This document shows positions 50,631 through 59,691 of a stretch of DNA of 64,000 bases, piece by piece. The position numbers and the translations under genes are program-made. Where the stretch lies: NCBI RefSeq assembly GCF_001187435.1, contig NZ_LFXA01000003.1:1-64000 (forward strand), given 5' to 3'. How positions within the stretch are numbered: the first letter of the stretch is position 1; each line of letters begins with the position of its first letter. Source of the DNA: Streptomyces caatingaensis (GTDB lineage Bacteria; Actinomycetota; Actinomycetes; Streptomycetales; Streptomycetaceae). The notes beneath the pieces were generated by a model. The model was not told the DNA's origin and did not search any database. It was given only the letters and a program-made list of their open reading frames with translations.

Positions 50631-52283
50631 GTGCCTACGGAAACCCCGGTGGCGGCCCCCACCGCCACGGCCAGCACCGGCGCCCCCCGGCCCCGGAGTT
50701 CGCCGGTGGAGTGGCTGACGACCACCGACCACAAGCGGATCGGGACGATGTATCTCGTCACCGCCTTCGGCTTCTTCCTCGTGGGCGGCGTGATCGCGCT
50801 GCTGATGCGGGCCGAACTGGCCCGTCCCGGCACGCAGATCATGTCGAACGAGCAGTTCAACCAGGCGTTCACGATGCACGGCTCGATCATGCTGCTGCTG
50901 TTCGCGATGCCGTTGTTCACCGGCTTCGCCAACTGGATCATGCCGTTGCAGATCGGGGCGCCCGACGTGGCGTTCCCCCGGCTGAACATGCTCTCCTTCT
51001 GGCTGTTCCTGTTCGGCTCGCTGATCGCCGCCGGCGGGTTCCTCACCCCCCAGGGCGCGGCGGACTTCGGCTGGTTCGCCTACACGCCGCTGTCCGACGC
51101 GACCCACTCCCCCGGCCTCGGCGCCGACCTGTGGATCATGGGTGTGGCGCTGTCGGGCTTCGGCAGCATCCTGGGCGCGGTCAACTTCATCACCACGATC
51201 GTGTGCATGCGCGCGCCCGGCATGACGATGTTCCGCATGCCCATCTTCACCTGGAACGTGCTGCTGACCGCGCTGCTGATCCTGCTGGTCTTCCCGGTGC
51301 TGGCCGCGGCACTGTTCGCCCTGGAGACGGACCGGAAGTTCGGCTCGCACATCTTCGACGCCGCCAACGGCGGGACGCTGCTGTGGCAGCACCTGTTCTG
51401 GTTCTTCGGCCATCCCGAGGTGTACGTCCTGGCGCTGCCGTTCTTCGGCATCGTCTCCGAGGTGATCCCGGTCTTCTCCCGCAAGCCGATGTTCGGTTAC
51501 TGGGGTCTGATCGCCGCGACGATCTCCATCGCGGGCCTGTCGGTGACGGTGTGGGCGCACCACATGTACGTGACCGGCGGTGTGCTGCTGCCGTTCTTCT
51601 CCTTCATGACCTTCCTGATCGCGGTCCCGACGGGGGTGAAGTTCTTCAACTGGATCGGGACGATGTGGAAGGGCTCGCTGTCCTTCGAGACGCCGATGCT
51701 GTGGGCCACGGGCTTCCTGGTGACGTTCGTCTTCGGCGGGCTGACGGGCGTCGTCCTGGCCGCGCCGCCGCTGGACTTCCACGTCTCCGACTCGTACTTC
51801 GTCGTCGCGCACTTCCACTACACGCTCTTCGGCACGGTCGTCTACGCGATGTTCGCCGGATTCCACTTCTGGTGGCCGAAGTTCACGGGGAAGATGCTGG
51901 ACGAACGTCTCGGGAAGCTCACCTTCTGGACGCTGACGGTGGGCTTCCACGCCACCTTCCTCGTCCAGCACTGGCTGGGCGCCGAGGGCATGCCGCGCCG
52001 GTACGCCGACTACCTGGCCGCCGACGGCTGGACCACGCTCAACACCGTGTCGTCCATCGGCTCGTTCCTCCTCGGCATCTCCTTCCTGCCGTTCTTCTAC
52101 AACGTCTGGAAGACCGCCAAGTACGGCAGGAAGGTCGAGGCCGACGACCCCTGGGGCTGGGGCCGTTCGCTGGAGTGGGCCACCTCCTGCCCGCCCCCGC
52201 GCCACAACTTCGACCGCCTGCCGCGCATCCGGTCGGAGTCCCCGGCCCTGGACGCGCGCCGGCCGGAGCTGGTGGAGCCGTAG
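50631..52283 (+). CDS. ctaD: Cytochrome c oxidase subunit I (stand-alone copy)
   Basis: A 550-residue heme-copper oxidase subunit I with 12 membrane helices and all metal sites: heme a His in [12 protein letters not shown], CuB-site [17 protein letters not shown] and WAHHMY, and [11 protein letters not shown] for heme a/a3. The Tyr cross-link position is present. It reduces O2 to water and pumps protons. No ctaC, ctaE or ctaF is adjacent, so it is probably a second ctaD paralogue that uses subunits encoded elsewhere. GTG 50631 follows GGAG. Location beside a DevS-like kinase suggests oxygen-dependent expression. Confidence 0.95.
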   Translation: MPTETPVAAPTATASTGAPRPRSSPVEWLTTTDHKRIGTMYLVTAFGFFLVGGVIALLMRAELARPGTQIMSNEQFNQAFTMHGSIMLLLFAMPLFTGFANWIMPLQIGAPDVAFPRLNMLSFWLFLFGSLIAAGGFLTPQGAADFGWFAYTPLSDATHSPGLGADLWIMGVALSGFGSILGAVNFITTIVCMRAPGMTMFRMPIFTWNVLLTALLILLVFPVLAAALFALETDRKFGSHIFDAANGGTLLWQHLFWFFGHPEVYVLALPFFGIVSEVIPVFSRKPMFGYWGLIAATISIAGLSVTVWAHHMYVTGGVLLPFFSFMTFLIAVPTGVKFFNWIGTMWKGSLSFETPMLWATGFLVTFVFGGLTGVVLAAPPLDFHVSDSYFVVAHFHYTLFGTVVYAMFAGFHFWWPKFTGKMLDERLGKLTFWTLTVGFHATFLVQHWLGAEGMPRRYADYLAADGWTTLNTVSSIGSFLLGISFLPFFYNVWKTAKYGRKVEADDPWGWGRSLEWATSCPPPRHNFDRLPRIRSESPALDARRPELVEP

Positions 52284-52409
52284 GGCTCCGCGCGGGGGCG
52301 GGCACCACCCCCGGGCCGGGGGTTTCCACCAGTGATCGGTGACGGCCGTCCGCCTAGCGTGAGCCGCATGGCCCTCGGGGCACGCCACCGTCACCGTCAA
52401 GGAGACCCC

Positions 52410-53954
52410 ATGCGCTCCCTCCGCAGAGCCGCCGTCGCGCTGACGACGGCCGCCACCTGCCTCACCGCCCTTCCGGCCGCCGCGGCGGCGGCCGGCGACT
52501 CCCCTGCCGGGCTCGCCCGTTACCACCACCAGCGGCCGCAGTGGGAGAGCTGTGTCCAGGGCCCGGACGACGCGGCCGGGCGGGCGCTGGAGAAGGCCGG
52601 CGCCCGCTGCGCCACGCTCACCGTGCCCCTCGACTACACCGACCCCGGCGGCCGCACCATCACCCTCGCCGTCTCCCGCATCAAGGCCACCGACACCGCG
52701 CACCGGGCCGGGGCGCTCCTGGTCAACAGCGGTGGCCCCGGCGGCCCTTCGCTGGGCCTCGCGGCCGACGTCCGCGCCGCGATGAAGGAGGTGGGCGCGC
52801 GCTACGACGTGATCGGCATGGATCCGCGCTTCGTCGGCCGCAGCACCCCGCTGGACTGCCACTGGCCCACCGGCACCTGGATCCGCTCCGCGGGGTCCGG
52901 CCGGGCCGGCTTCGAGCGCCAGGCCGCCTTCCAGCAGAGGCTGGCGGAGAGCTGCGGACGCGCCGGGGGCGCGGTGCTGCCGCACATCAGCACCCGCAAC
53001 ACCGCCCGCGACATGGACGTCGTCCGCGCCGTCCTGGGCGAACGCCGGATCTCCTACCTGGGCTACTCCTACGGCACCTACCTCGGCACCGTCTACACCC
53101 AGATGTTCCCCGGCCGCACCGACCGCGTCGTCCTCGACGGCGCCGTCGGCCCGCGCGACTACGGCCCCCGCATGCTGGTCCCGATGCTGGACGCCAACGA
53201 GCGTGCCCTGGAGCACTGGGCCGGCTGGGCGGCGCGCCGCGACGCCCGGTACGGGCTCGGTGCCACCCGGCAGCAGGTCCTGGCCACCGTGCGGGACATC
53301 GTCCGCGCGGCCGCCCGCCGCCCGCTCGTCCTGGGCGGCGGGGAGCGGACGTACCGGGTGGACGACAGCCTCGTCCCCGCCCTGCTCTTCGGCGAGCTGG
53401 CCGACGACCGGGACGCCGCCCGCGCCTCCCTCGCGGCCTCGGTGGCCGCCCTGGGCCGGGCCGCGCGGGGCCGCGCCGTCGAGCCGCCCCGGCAACTGGC
53501 CGAGGACCTCGCCCTCATGACGACCGGCGCGCACTCCGCCGCCGGCAGCGCCCAGGCCGCGATCCTGTGCGGCGACGTCCCCGCGCCCCGCGACCCCGAG
53601 ACGTACCGGCGCGCGGTCGAGGACTCCCGGGCCGGGCACCCCCTCTTCGGCCCGCTCGTCCACAACACCAACCCCTGCGCCTTCTGGCCGCACGCCCCGC
53701 GCGAGCGTCCGACGCAGGTGCGCACCGACGTCCGGGCGCTGATCGTCGCCGCCACCGGCGACCCCCGCACCCCCTACGCCGGCAGCCGGCAGCTGCGCTC
53801 CCTGCTGCCCTCCTCCCGCCTCCTGACCGTCGGGGGAGCCGACCACCACGGCCTCTACGGCGAATACGGCAACGCGTGCGTCGACCGGCGCGTGAACGCC
53901 TACCTCTCGACGGGCCGCCTCCCGGCCTCGGACACGGCCTGCGCGGCCCGGTGA
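52410..53954 (+). CDS. Secreted tripeptidyl-aminopeptidase-like alpha/beta hydrolase
   Basis: A 514-residue exported protein: signal peptide (RSLRRAAVALTTAATCLTALPA), then an alpha/beta hydrolase with LLVNSGGPGGPS (oxyanion loop), GMDPRFVGRSTPLDC, nucleophile elbow LGYSYGTYLG, Asp in ATGDPRTPY and His in GADHHGLYG. The C-terminal TAP-like domain matches Streptomyces tripeptidyl aminopeptidases (SlpD/Tap group), which remove peptides from protein N-termini outside the cell. One oddity is DPRFVGRS where DPRGVGRS is usual. ATG 52410 follows AAGGAGA. Confidence 0.9.
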   Translation: MRSLRRAAVALTTAATCLTALPAAAAAAGDSPAGLARYHHQRPQWESCVQGPDDAAGRALEKAGARCATLTVPLDYTDPGGRTITLAVSRIKATDTAHRAGALLVNSGGPGGPSLGLAADVRAAMKEVGARYDVIGMDPRFVGRSTPLDCHWPTGTWIRSAGSGRAGFERQAAFQQRLAESCGRAGGAVLPHISTRNTARDMDVVRAVLGERRISYLGYSYGTYLGTVYTQMFPGRTDRVVLDGAVGPRDYGPRMLVPMLDANERALEHWAGWAARRDARYGLGATRQQVLATVRDIVRAAARRPLVLGGGERTYRVDDSLVPALLFGELADDRDAARASLAASVAALGRAARGRAVEPPRQLAEDLALMTTGAHSAAGSAQAAILCGDVPAPRDPETYRRAVEDSRAGHPLFGPLVHNTNPCAFWPHAPRERPTQVRTDVRALIVAATGDPRTPYAGSRQLRSLLPSSRLLTVGGADHHGLYGEYGNACVDRRVNAYLSTGRLPASDTACAAR

Positions 53955-54073
53955 GCCGGTCACCGGGCGTCCGCGCATCCCACCCGGACGAGTGAAGCGA
54001 GTGAAGGAGGAAGCATGGGAGATCGGTCACAAGGCCCGTCCGCCGGGCGGGGCGAGGGGGTTAGGTTCCAGGA

Positions 54074-54781
54074 ATGTTGATCAATACTTCCGCCCGCAGG
54101 ATCCTGTGCTACGGCGACTCCAACACCCACGGTCAGCGCCCCGACGACGTCCTGCCCGGGCGCCTGCCCGCCGACCGGCGCTGGACGGGCCTGCTGCAGG
54201 CCCTGCTCGGCGACGGCCACGACGTGCTCGAAGAGGGCCTCGGCGGCCGCACGACGGACCTGGAGGACCCGTACCGCCCGGGCCGCGACGGCCGTTCCTG
54301 GCTGGTCCCCTGCCTGCACAGTCACGAACCGCTGGACGTGGTCGTGCTGATGCTCGGCACCAACGACACCAAGGACTGTTTCGCCCGCTCCGCCGCCGAG
54401 ACGGCCGCCGCCCTGGGCGGGCTCCTCGACGACATCGCACGCGAGGGGCGCTCGCGCACCGGCGGGGCGCCGCGTGCCGTCGTGGTCAGCCCCGTCCTCA
54501 TCGACGACACCAAGCCGCGCTTCGCCGAGTTGAACGGGGCGTACTACGGCTCCGGGGCCGCCCCGAAGTCGCGCCGGCTCGCGGCCGGGATCGGCCCGGT
54601 GGCCCGCGAGCACGGCGCCCTCTTCCTCGACGCCGCCACCGTCGCCGAACCCGGCGACGACGGCGTCCACTTGAGCCTCGACGCGCACCGTCCCCTGGCC
54701 GAGCTGCTGGCGGGGGCGATCCGGACGCTCGCGGCCGAGGACGCCGGGGAGGACGCCGCGAGCGTCCCGGCCCGCCCATGA
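54074..54781 (+). CDS. SGNH/GDSL-family hydrolase
   Basis: A 235-residue single-domain esterase with block I LCYGDSNTHG (catalytic Ser), LGGRTTDLEDPYR, block III LMLGTNDTKD and block V DGVHLSLDAH (Asp/His pair). No signal peptide. It resembles the arylesterase-type SGNH group, which hydrolyses small acyl esters; the substrate is not known. A long perfect terminator follows directly after the stop codon. Confidence 0.88.
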   Translation: MLINTSARRILCYGDSNTHGQRPDDVLPGRLPADRRWTGLLQALLGDGHDVLEEGLGGRTTDLEDPYRPGRDGRSWLVPCLHSHEPLDVVVLMLGTNDTKDCFARSAAETAAALGGLLDDIAREGRSRTGGAPRAVVVSPVLIDDTKPRFAELNGAYYGSGAAPKSRRLAAGIGPVAREHGALFLDAATVAEPGDDGVHLSLDAHRPLAELLAGAIRTLAAEDAGEDAASVPARP

Positions 54782-54820
54782 CGAAGCGCCCGCCCCGGGG
54801 TTCCCGGGGCGGGCGCTTCG
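54782..54820. terminator. Perfect bidirectional terminator
   Basis: An 18-bp perfect stem (54782-54799 with 54803-54820) with a 3-nt loop lies between the convergent SGNH hydrolase and signal peptidase genes. CGAAGCG at the base gives a short A/T-containing foot on both sides. Confidence 0.9.
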
Positions 54821-54840
54821 GACGTGTCACGGAGCGGCGG

Positions 54841-55707
54841 TCAGACCCGCGTGCCCGTCCGCAGGAGCCGCCGGCGGCGCAGCAGGACCAGCGGGACGGC
54901 GCCGGCGACGGCCACCGCGGTGGGGGCCGTGGCGGCGGCGGCCTTGTCGATGCCCTTCTGGTCGAAGGTGCCGGGCACCGGCAGGGTGGACCAGCGGTCG
55001 ATCGGCCAGGCGACGACGATCGCGCGGCCCACGACGTTGCCGACGGGGACGAAGCCGTTGCCCGGCTCGTCCTGGTGGTAGCGGGAGTCCGCCGAGTTCT
55101 GCCGGTGGTCGCCCATCACCCACAGCTTGCCCTTGGGCACCGTGACCTTGAACTGACCCCGGGGGTCGGTGCTGCAGGCGGTGTTCCCCGGGAAGACGTA
55201 CGGCTCGTCCAGCGGCTTGCCGTTGACCTTCACGGGGCCGGAGCCCTTGCACTCGACGGTGTCGCCGCCGACGCCGATGACGCGCTTGATGAGGTCCTTC
55301 TCGTTGGCCGACGGCATCAGGCCGATCCAGCTCAGGACGCTCTGCACGGCGTTGGGCTGGGGGGTGGGCTCGTTGCGCAGCCACTCGCCCGGGTCGTGGA
55401 AGACGATGACCTCGCCGCGGTCGGGCTCGGCGCCGAACCAGGGGGTCAGCTTGTCCACCAGGACCCGGTCGCCCTCCTGCAGGGTGTTCTGCATGGAGTC
55501 CGAGGGGATGGAGAACGCCTGCACCAGGAACGTCTTGATGAGCAGCGCCAGCACCAGGGCGACACCGATGAGGAGGGGCAGCTCCTTCCAGAACGGACGC
55601 TGCTGCTTCTTCGCCTTGCTCTCCTTCGTCCTCACGGGCTCTTCGGGCCGTTCACCGGGCCCTTCCTGCTCCGACCGCGCTCCGACCGCCACGTCCCCCA
55701 CATCCAC
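54841..55707 (-). CDS. lepB: Signal peptidase I
   Basis: A 288-residue type I signal peptidase. A cytoplasmic N-terminus of about 43 residues and a membrane helix (LPLLIGVALVLALLIKTFL) precede the catalytic Ser in FSIPSDSMQNTL, the general-base Lys in LIKRVIGVGGD, and the GDHRQNSADSR box. A second membrane helix near residues 258-275 followed by RRRRLL is a feature of Streptomyces Sip enzymes. It cleaves signal peptides outside the membrane. Streptomyces usually cluster several sip genes together; this one is alone. Confidence 0.92.
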   Translation of the reverse strand: MDVGDVAVGARSEQEGPGERPEEPVRTKESKAKKQQRPFWKELPLLIGVALVLALLIKTFLVQAFSIPSDSMQNTLQEGDRVLVDKLTPWFGAEPDRGEVIVFHDPGEWLRNEPTPQPNAVQSVLSWIGLMPSANEKDLIKRVIGVGGDTVECKGSGPVKVNGKPLDEPYVFPGNTACSTDPRGQFKVTVPKGKLWVMGDHRQNSADSRYHQDEPGNGFVPVGNVVGRAIVVAWPIDRWSTLPVPGTFDQKGIDKAAAATAPTAVAVAGAVPLVLLRRRRLLRTGTRV

Positions 55708-55809
55708 TCCTTACCTCGACCACCGCCCCGCCCGGTCCGCGGGACGGCCTCGTACCCCCCGCGGAGCGGGGGGTGCCGAAGGGGCCACCCTATGCGAAGA
55801 GACTGTGCG

Positions 55810-57339
55810 TCAGGTGCGGCCGGACACCGTCGTCCGGCGTCGGGTAGGCTGCCGCCTTTCCCCCGGCCCGCGCCCGCCGGCCCCGGACCGCCCCGCCAGG
55901 AGGACGGCGACGGCGACCGCGCCCGCCGCGCAGGTCCCCGCGACGCCCCACAGGGCGGTGTGCCAGGCCCCGGTCAGCTGCCCGGCGAGGGCGTCGTGCC
56001 GCGGGCCGTCCGGCAGGTTCCCCGCCGTCACCTCCCTGGCGAGGCGCTCCGAGCCGACCCGGGCGCGCACGAGGCCGGCCAGCAGCGCGCCGAAGACCGC
56101 GAGGACGAGTGCCTCGGCGGCGCCGCGGACGGTGTTGAGGAAGCCGGCGGCCATGCCGGCGCGGGCCGGTTCGACGTGGCGCATGGCCTGGCCGTCGCCG
56201 ATGCCGAAGGACAGCCCCATGCCGCTGCCGACGGCGGCCAGCGGCCCGGCCAGCTCCCAGGCGCCGATCCCCGGCCGCAGGACGGTGAGCCAGGCGGTGC
56301 CGGCGGCGATGAGCAGGAGGGCGGCGGCGATGAGGAGGCGGGGCGGGACGCCGCGGTTGACGAGCAGGCCGCCGAGCTGGGGGACGACGAGCACGGGCAC
56401 GGTCATCAGCAGCATCGTCAGCCCGGCGCGGGCCGCCGACTGGCCGCTCGCGCCCTGGAGGTAGGTGGGCAGGAAGGTGAGGGTGCCGATGAAGCCGGCG
56501 CAGGTGACCACGGACCCCAGGCACCAGGCGGCGAAGCGGCGGTTGCGGACGAGGGACAGGTCGAGCACGGGGTGCGCGCTGCGCCGCTCGACGGCGACGA
56601 AGACGCCCAGCAGGACGGCGCCGAGGCCGAGGGCGCCGAGCACGGGTGCGGCGGTCCAGCCGCTCTCGGGGCCCTGGACGAGGCCGGTCATCACGGCGGC
56701 CAGGCCCAGCACGAAGGCCGCCGTGCCCGCCCGGTCGGTGCGGGGCCGCTCGGGGGCGCGCGACTCGGGGATCCCGGCGGCGCCGAGCGGGACGACGGCC
56801 AGGACCGCGGCGTACACGAGGAATCCGGCCCGCCAGCCGAGGCCGCCGGCGAGCCAGCCCGATGTCGTCGGCCCGAACGCCACACCCACGCCGACGACCG
56901 TGCCCATCGCCGCGAACGCCCGTGTGCGCGCCGCCCCTTCGTAGGCCGTGGCGAGGATCGCGCCGGAGCTCGCCAGGACGCAGGCGGCGCCGGTGCCGGC
57001 GACCGCGCGGGCCAGGTCGAGGACGAGGATGTGCGGGGCGAGGGCGCTCGCCAGCGAGCCGGCGGCGAAGAGGCCGCAGCCGAGGACGAAGACCCGGCGC
57101 CGGCCGTGGAGGTCGGAGAACGAGCCGGCGACGAGGGTGACGGTGGCGAAGAGCAGGTTGTGGACGTTGACCGCCCACATCAGCGGGGCTCCGGAGGCAT
57201 GGAGGTCCTCGCCGATGCCGGGCAGCGCCACGGCGGCGCCGGCGACCGACATGGGGACGACGAGCACGCCGGGCAGGACGACGGCGAGGGCGGCGGGGGA
57301 GGAACGCCGCGGCGGGGCGCTCCCGTTGAATGTGCCCAT
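55810..57339 (-). CDS. MFS drug-resistance transporter, 14-helix type
   Basis: A 509-residue DHA2-type MFS protein with about 14 membrane segments, the motif A GSFSDLHGRRRVF, motif C-like GVGVAFGPTTSGWLAGGLGWRAGF and a basic C-terminus. It should export drugs using the proton gradient. ATG 57339 is preferred over the earlier in-frame start at 57408 because the operator-like palindromes lie between them. It is divergent from an O-methyltransferase gene. Confidence 0.87.
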   Translation of the reverse strand: MGTFNGSAPPRRSSPAALAVVLPGVLVVPMSVAGAAVALPGIGEDLHASGAPLMWAVNVHNLLFATVTLVAGSFSDLHGRRRVFVLGCGLFAAGSLASALAPHILVLDLARAVAGTGAACVLASSGAILATAYEGAARTRAFAAMGTVVGVGVAFGPTTSGWLAGGLGWRAGFLVYAAVLAVVPLGAAGIPESRAPERPRTDRAGTAAFVLGLAAVMTGLVQGPESGWTAAPVLGALGLGAVLLGVFVAVERRSAHPVLDLSLVRNRRFAAWCLGSVVTCAGFIGTLTFLPTYLQGASGQSAARAGLTMLLMTVPVLVVPQLGGLLVNRGVPPRLLIAAALLLIAAGTAWLTVLRPGIGAWELAGPLAAVGSGMGLSFGIGDGQAMRHVEPARAGMAAGFLNTVRGAAEALVLAVFGALLAGLVRARVGSERLAREVTAGNLPDGPRHDALAGQLTGAWHTALWGVAGTCAAGAVAVAVLLAGRSGAGGRGPGERRQPTRRRTTVSGRT

Positions 57340-57401
57340 GGCAAGGGCCCTTTCCTGGTGCGACGGAGGAGTGGTGCGGCCGGGACGGAGGCGAACGTAG
57401 G

Positions 57402-57425
57402 ACTTCAAGTGCGCTTGACGTCAAG
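57402..57425. promoter_or_regulatory. Overlapping palindromes upstream of the MFS pump
   Basis: CTTGACGTCAAG (57414-57425) is a perfect 12-bp palindrome. The preceding CTTCAAG (57403-57409) adds a third TCAAG/CTTGA half-site, making a 20-bp near-palindrome ACTTCAAGTGCGCTTGACGT with it. The site lies 63-86 bp upstream of the MFS start and is a good repressor/activator site (TetR, MarR or MerR type); no such regulator is adjacent. Confidence 0.55.
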
Positions 57426-57611
57426 GAGGAAGATCGACACCGGGGCGGCAACGGCCCGTCCGCTCCGCCACCTTGGGCCGCCCCCGCCTGCCGGGAAAGC
57501 CGTCGCGGGGACCCGTTGCACCAACCGATCAAGCCGACTTAGGGTTTCGTGACTTCGCCGATGCGACAGTGGAAACCTGAACCATGGCGCACCCCCGAAA
57601 GGAGCCGCACA

Positions 57612-58682
57612 ATGGCGTCGGAACGGGCACGGGAGAGGGACCGGGGACGATCGGCCGGCGACGGGCCGGCGCGGTCGGTCGTCAGCAACCTGATCTGGGG
57701 GAAGATGACCTCCAGCCTGCTGTCCACCACGCTCGGGCTGGGCGTCGCGGACGTCCTGGGCGACGAGGCGCGCACCGCCGCCGACGTGGCGGAGCGGTGC
57801 GGCACCCTGCCGGATCCCACGCTGCGTCTGCTGCGGGCCCTGGCCGCGCTGGGGTTGCTCACCGAGGAGAAGGCCGGCGTCTTCCGCCTCACCCCCGCGG
57901 GCGCGCTGCTGCGCAACGACAACCCGGACGGGATGAGCACCCTCGTGCGCATCTACACGGACCCCGTCCTCAACGCCGCCTGGGAGCGCCTGGATCACAG
58001 CCTGCGCACCGGACTGCCGTCGTTCGACGAGGTGTTCGGCCGTGACTACTTCACGCACCTGAAGGAGAACCCGGACGTCTCCGCGGAGTTCAACCAGGCG
58101 ATGGGCCAGTCCACCCGGTTCGTCGCCGAGTCCGTCCCGGACCGTTACGACTTCTCCCGCTTCCGCACCGTGGTGGACATGGGCGGCGGCGACGGCACGC
58201 TCCTCGCCGGCATCCTGCGCGCCGTCCCGGACCTGCGCGGTGTCGTCTACGACAGCCCGGAGGGGCTGGCCCAGGCGCCCGCCCTGCTGGAGGCCGCCGG
58301 GGTGGCCGACCGCTGCACGCTGGAGACCGGCGACTTCTTCACCTCCGCGCCCAAGGGCGGGGACCTCTATCTGCTCAAGAGCATCCTGCACGACTGGAAC
58401 GACAGCCAGTGCGCCGCGATCCTCTCGGGCATCCGCCGGGTCATCCCCGACGGCGGCCGGGTGCTGGTCATCGACCCGGTCCTGGCGGACGTCGTGGACC
58501 CGGCGACCGTCCGCCTCCACCACTACCTCAGCGACCTCAACATGCTGGTGAACGCGGGCGGCAGGGAGCGCACCGAGCAGGACTTCCGCGCGCTCTTCGC
58601 CGGTGCCGGCTTCGCCCTCTCCGCCATCACGCCGCTCGCCGACCCCAGCCCCCTCTCGCTGGTCGAGGCCGTTCCCGCCTGA
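57612..58682 (+). CDS. O-methyltransferase (acetylserotonin/caffeate OMT-like family)
   Basis: A 356-residue family 2 O-methyltransferase: an N-terminal winged-helix dimerisation domain (about 20-110), then the SAM motif TVVDMGGGDGTLL, DSPEG, ETGDFFTSAPKGGDLYLLKSILHDWND with the catalytic His in LHDW, and a C-terminal SLVEA end. These enzymes methylate phenolic hydroxyls of polyketides and other secondary metabolites, or small aromatics. ATG 57612 follows GAAAGGAG. No biosynthetic partner is adjacent; the divergent MFS pump may share its regulation. Confidence 0.88.
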   Translation: MASERARERDRGRSAGDGPARSVVSNLIWGKMTSSLLSTTLGLGVADVLGDEARTAADVAERCGTLPDPTLRLLRALAALGLLTEEKAGVFRLTPAGALLRNDNPDGMSTLVRIYTDPVLNAAWERLDHSLRTGLPSFDEVFGRDYFTHLKENPDVSAEFNQAMGQSTRFVAESVPDRYDFSRFRTVVDMGGGDGTLLAGILRAVPDLRGVVYDSPEGLAQAPALLEAAGVADRCTLETGDFFTSAPKGGDLYLLKSILHDWNDSQCAAILSGIRRVIPDGGRVLVIDPVLADVVDPATVRLHHYLSDLNMLVNAGGRERTEQDFRALFAGAGFALSAITPLADPSPLSLVEAVPA

Positions 58683-58707
58683 CGTCCCGGCGGCACCCCG
58701 CCCGGCG

Positions 58708-58734
58708 GGCCCGGGAACCTCGGTTTCCCGGGCC
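58708..58734. terminator. Terminator between convergent methyltransferase and GNAT genes
   Basis: GGCCCGGGA pairs with TCCCGGGCC, extended by AACC/GGTT around one unpaired T and a 2-nt loop, between two convergent stops. Confidence 0.75.
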
Positions 58735-58743
58735 AGGAGCGGG

Positions 58744-59541
58744 TCAGTGCCGTGGAGTTGAACAGGGACGTGGCACGACCGGACCGACCGCGGCGCCGAC
58801 GGCGTAGTGCACGTAGCGGCGCTCGGGCCGGAAGCCGGCCGCGGCGGCGAGGCGGCGGCTGGGGTGGTTGTCGCGGGAGCAGGTCCAGCTGGGAAGGCGG
58901 CCGCGGGCGGCGACGTCCGTGCACAGGGCGGTGACGCAGGCGGTGGCCAGCCCGCGGCCGCGCTCGGCGGGCCGCGTGGCGGCGGCGAGGTCCTCGTAGC
59001 GGCTCCCCGTGAAGTGGACGCAGGCCAGGGAGAGCAGGCGGTCGCCGCGGAAGGCGCCCCAGGCGCGCCCGGGGGCGGCGACCCCGGCGGGCCCGCCCCA
59101 GCTCTCGGTGATCCACGCCAGTCCGGCGCCGAGGTCGCGGACGGCCGGGGCGTCCGTCGTGGTCAGGCGGCGGATCCGGACGGCCGGGGCGGGCCGGGCG
59201 GCCCGCCCGGGTCCGTGCCGGACCCAGATCATCCGTTCCCAGGGGACGATCCGCTCGAAGGCGGCGCCGAGCACCGGCAGGAAGCGGTCCGGCGCGAGGA
59301 CGTAGTGGTGGGCCAGGCCGGCCAGTCCGGCGGGGTCGGTCGTGCGCGGGTCGCCCGCGAGCACGGCGTGCCGTGCGCAGGTGACGGCGGCGGACCGGGG
59401 GCCGGCCGGACGGTCGGCCCACCACCGCCCGTGGCCGGTGGTGCGGACGTGCTCGGCGAGCGCGCCCGGGCCGGGCCGGCCGGCGGGGAACCAGGAGGTC
59501 CACGGCTCGGCGGCCGGGACGGCACCACACCACTCGATCAC
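58744..59541 (-). CDS. GNAT-family acetyltransferase
   Basis: A 265-residue protein. The N-terminal part (about 1-115) is poorly recognised. The C-terminal GNAT domain has TTTDAPAVRDLGAGLAWITESWGG, EDLAAATRPAERGRGLATACVTALCTDVAARG (the acetyl-CoA loop RGRGLA) and SRDNHPSRRLAAAAGFRPERRYVHY. It transfers an acetyl group to an unknown amine. The GTG start at 59541 has no convincing ribosome site, so the N-terminus is uncertain. Confidence 0.78.
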   Translation of the reverse strand: MIEWCGAVPAAEPWTSWFPAGRPGPGALAEHVRTTGHGRWWADRPAGPRSAAVTCARHAVLAGDPRTTDPAGLAGLAHHYVLAPDRFLPVLGAAFERIVPWERMIWVRHGPGRAARPAPAVRIRRLTTTDAPAVRDLGAGLAWITESWGGPAGVAAPGRAWGAFRGDRLLSLACVHFTGSRYEDLAAATRPAERGRGLATACVTALCTDVAARGRLPSWTCSRDNHPSRRLAAAAGFRPERRYVHYAVGAAVGPVVPRPCSTPRH

Positions 59542-59566
59542 GGGGTTCGGCTTTCTCGACGGTCCG

Positions 59567-59641
59567 TCAGTTGTTCGGCTTCTTGCCGTGGTTGGCGCCC
59601 TTCTTGCGGCGCGCCCTCTTCTTGCGGGCCCTCTTGGACAC
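59567..59641 (-). CDS. 50S ribosomal protein bL37
   Basis: A 24-residue, extremely basic peptide (KRARKKRARRKKG then ANHGKKPNN) matching the actinobacterial ribosomal protein bL37, seen in mycobacterial large subunits and typically 24 residues with a conserved ANHGK-P-N ending. ATG 59647 would place GAGGAGG directly against the start codon; GTG 59641 leaves 7 nt and gives exactly 24 residues, so it is preferred. It is too short for routine gene finders. It binds rRNA. Confidence 0.85.
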   Translation of the reverse strand: MSKRARKKRARRKKGANHGKKPNN

Positions 59642-59691
59642 GGTCATACCTCCTCTCGCGGCGTCCGGTCCCGCCGTCGGCCGGCCGTGTT

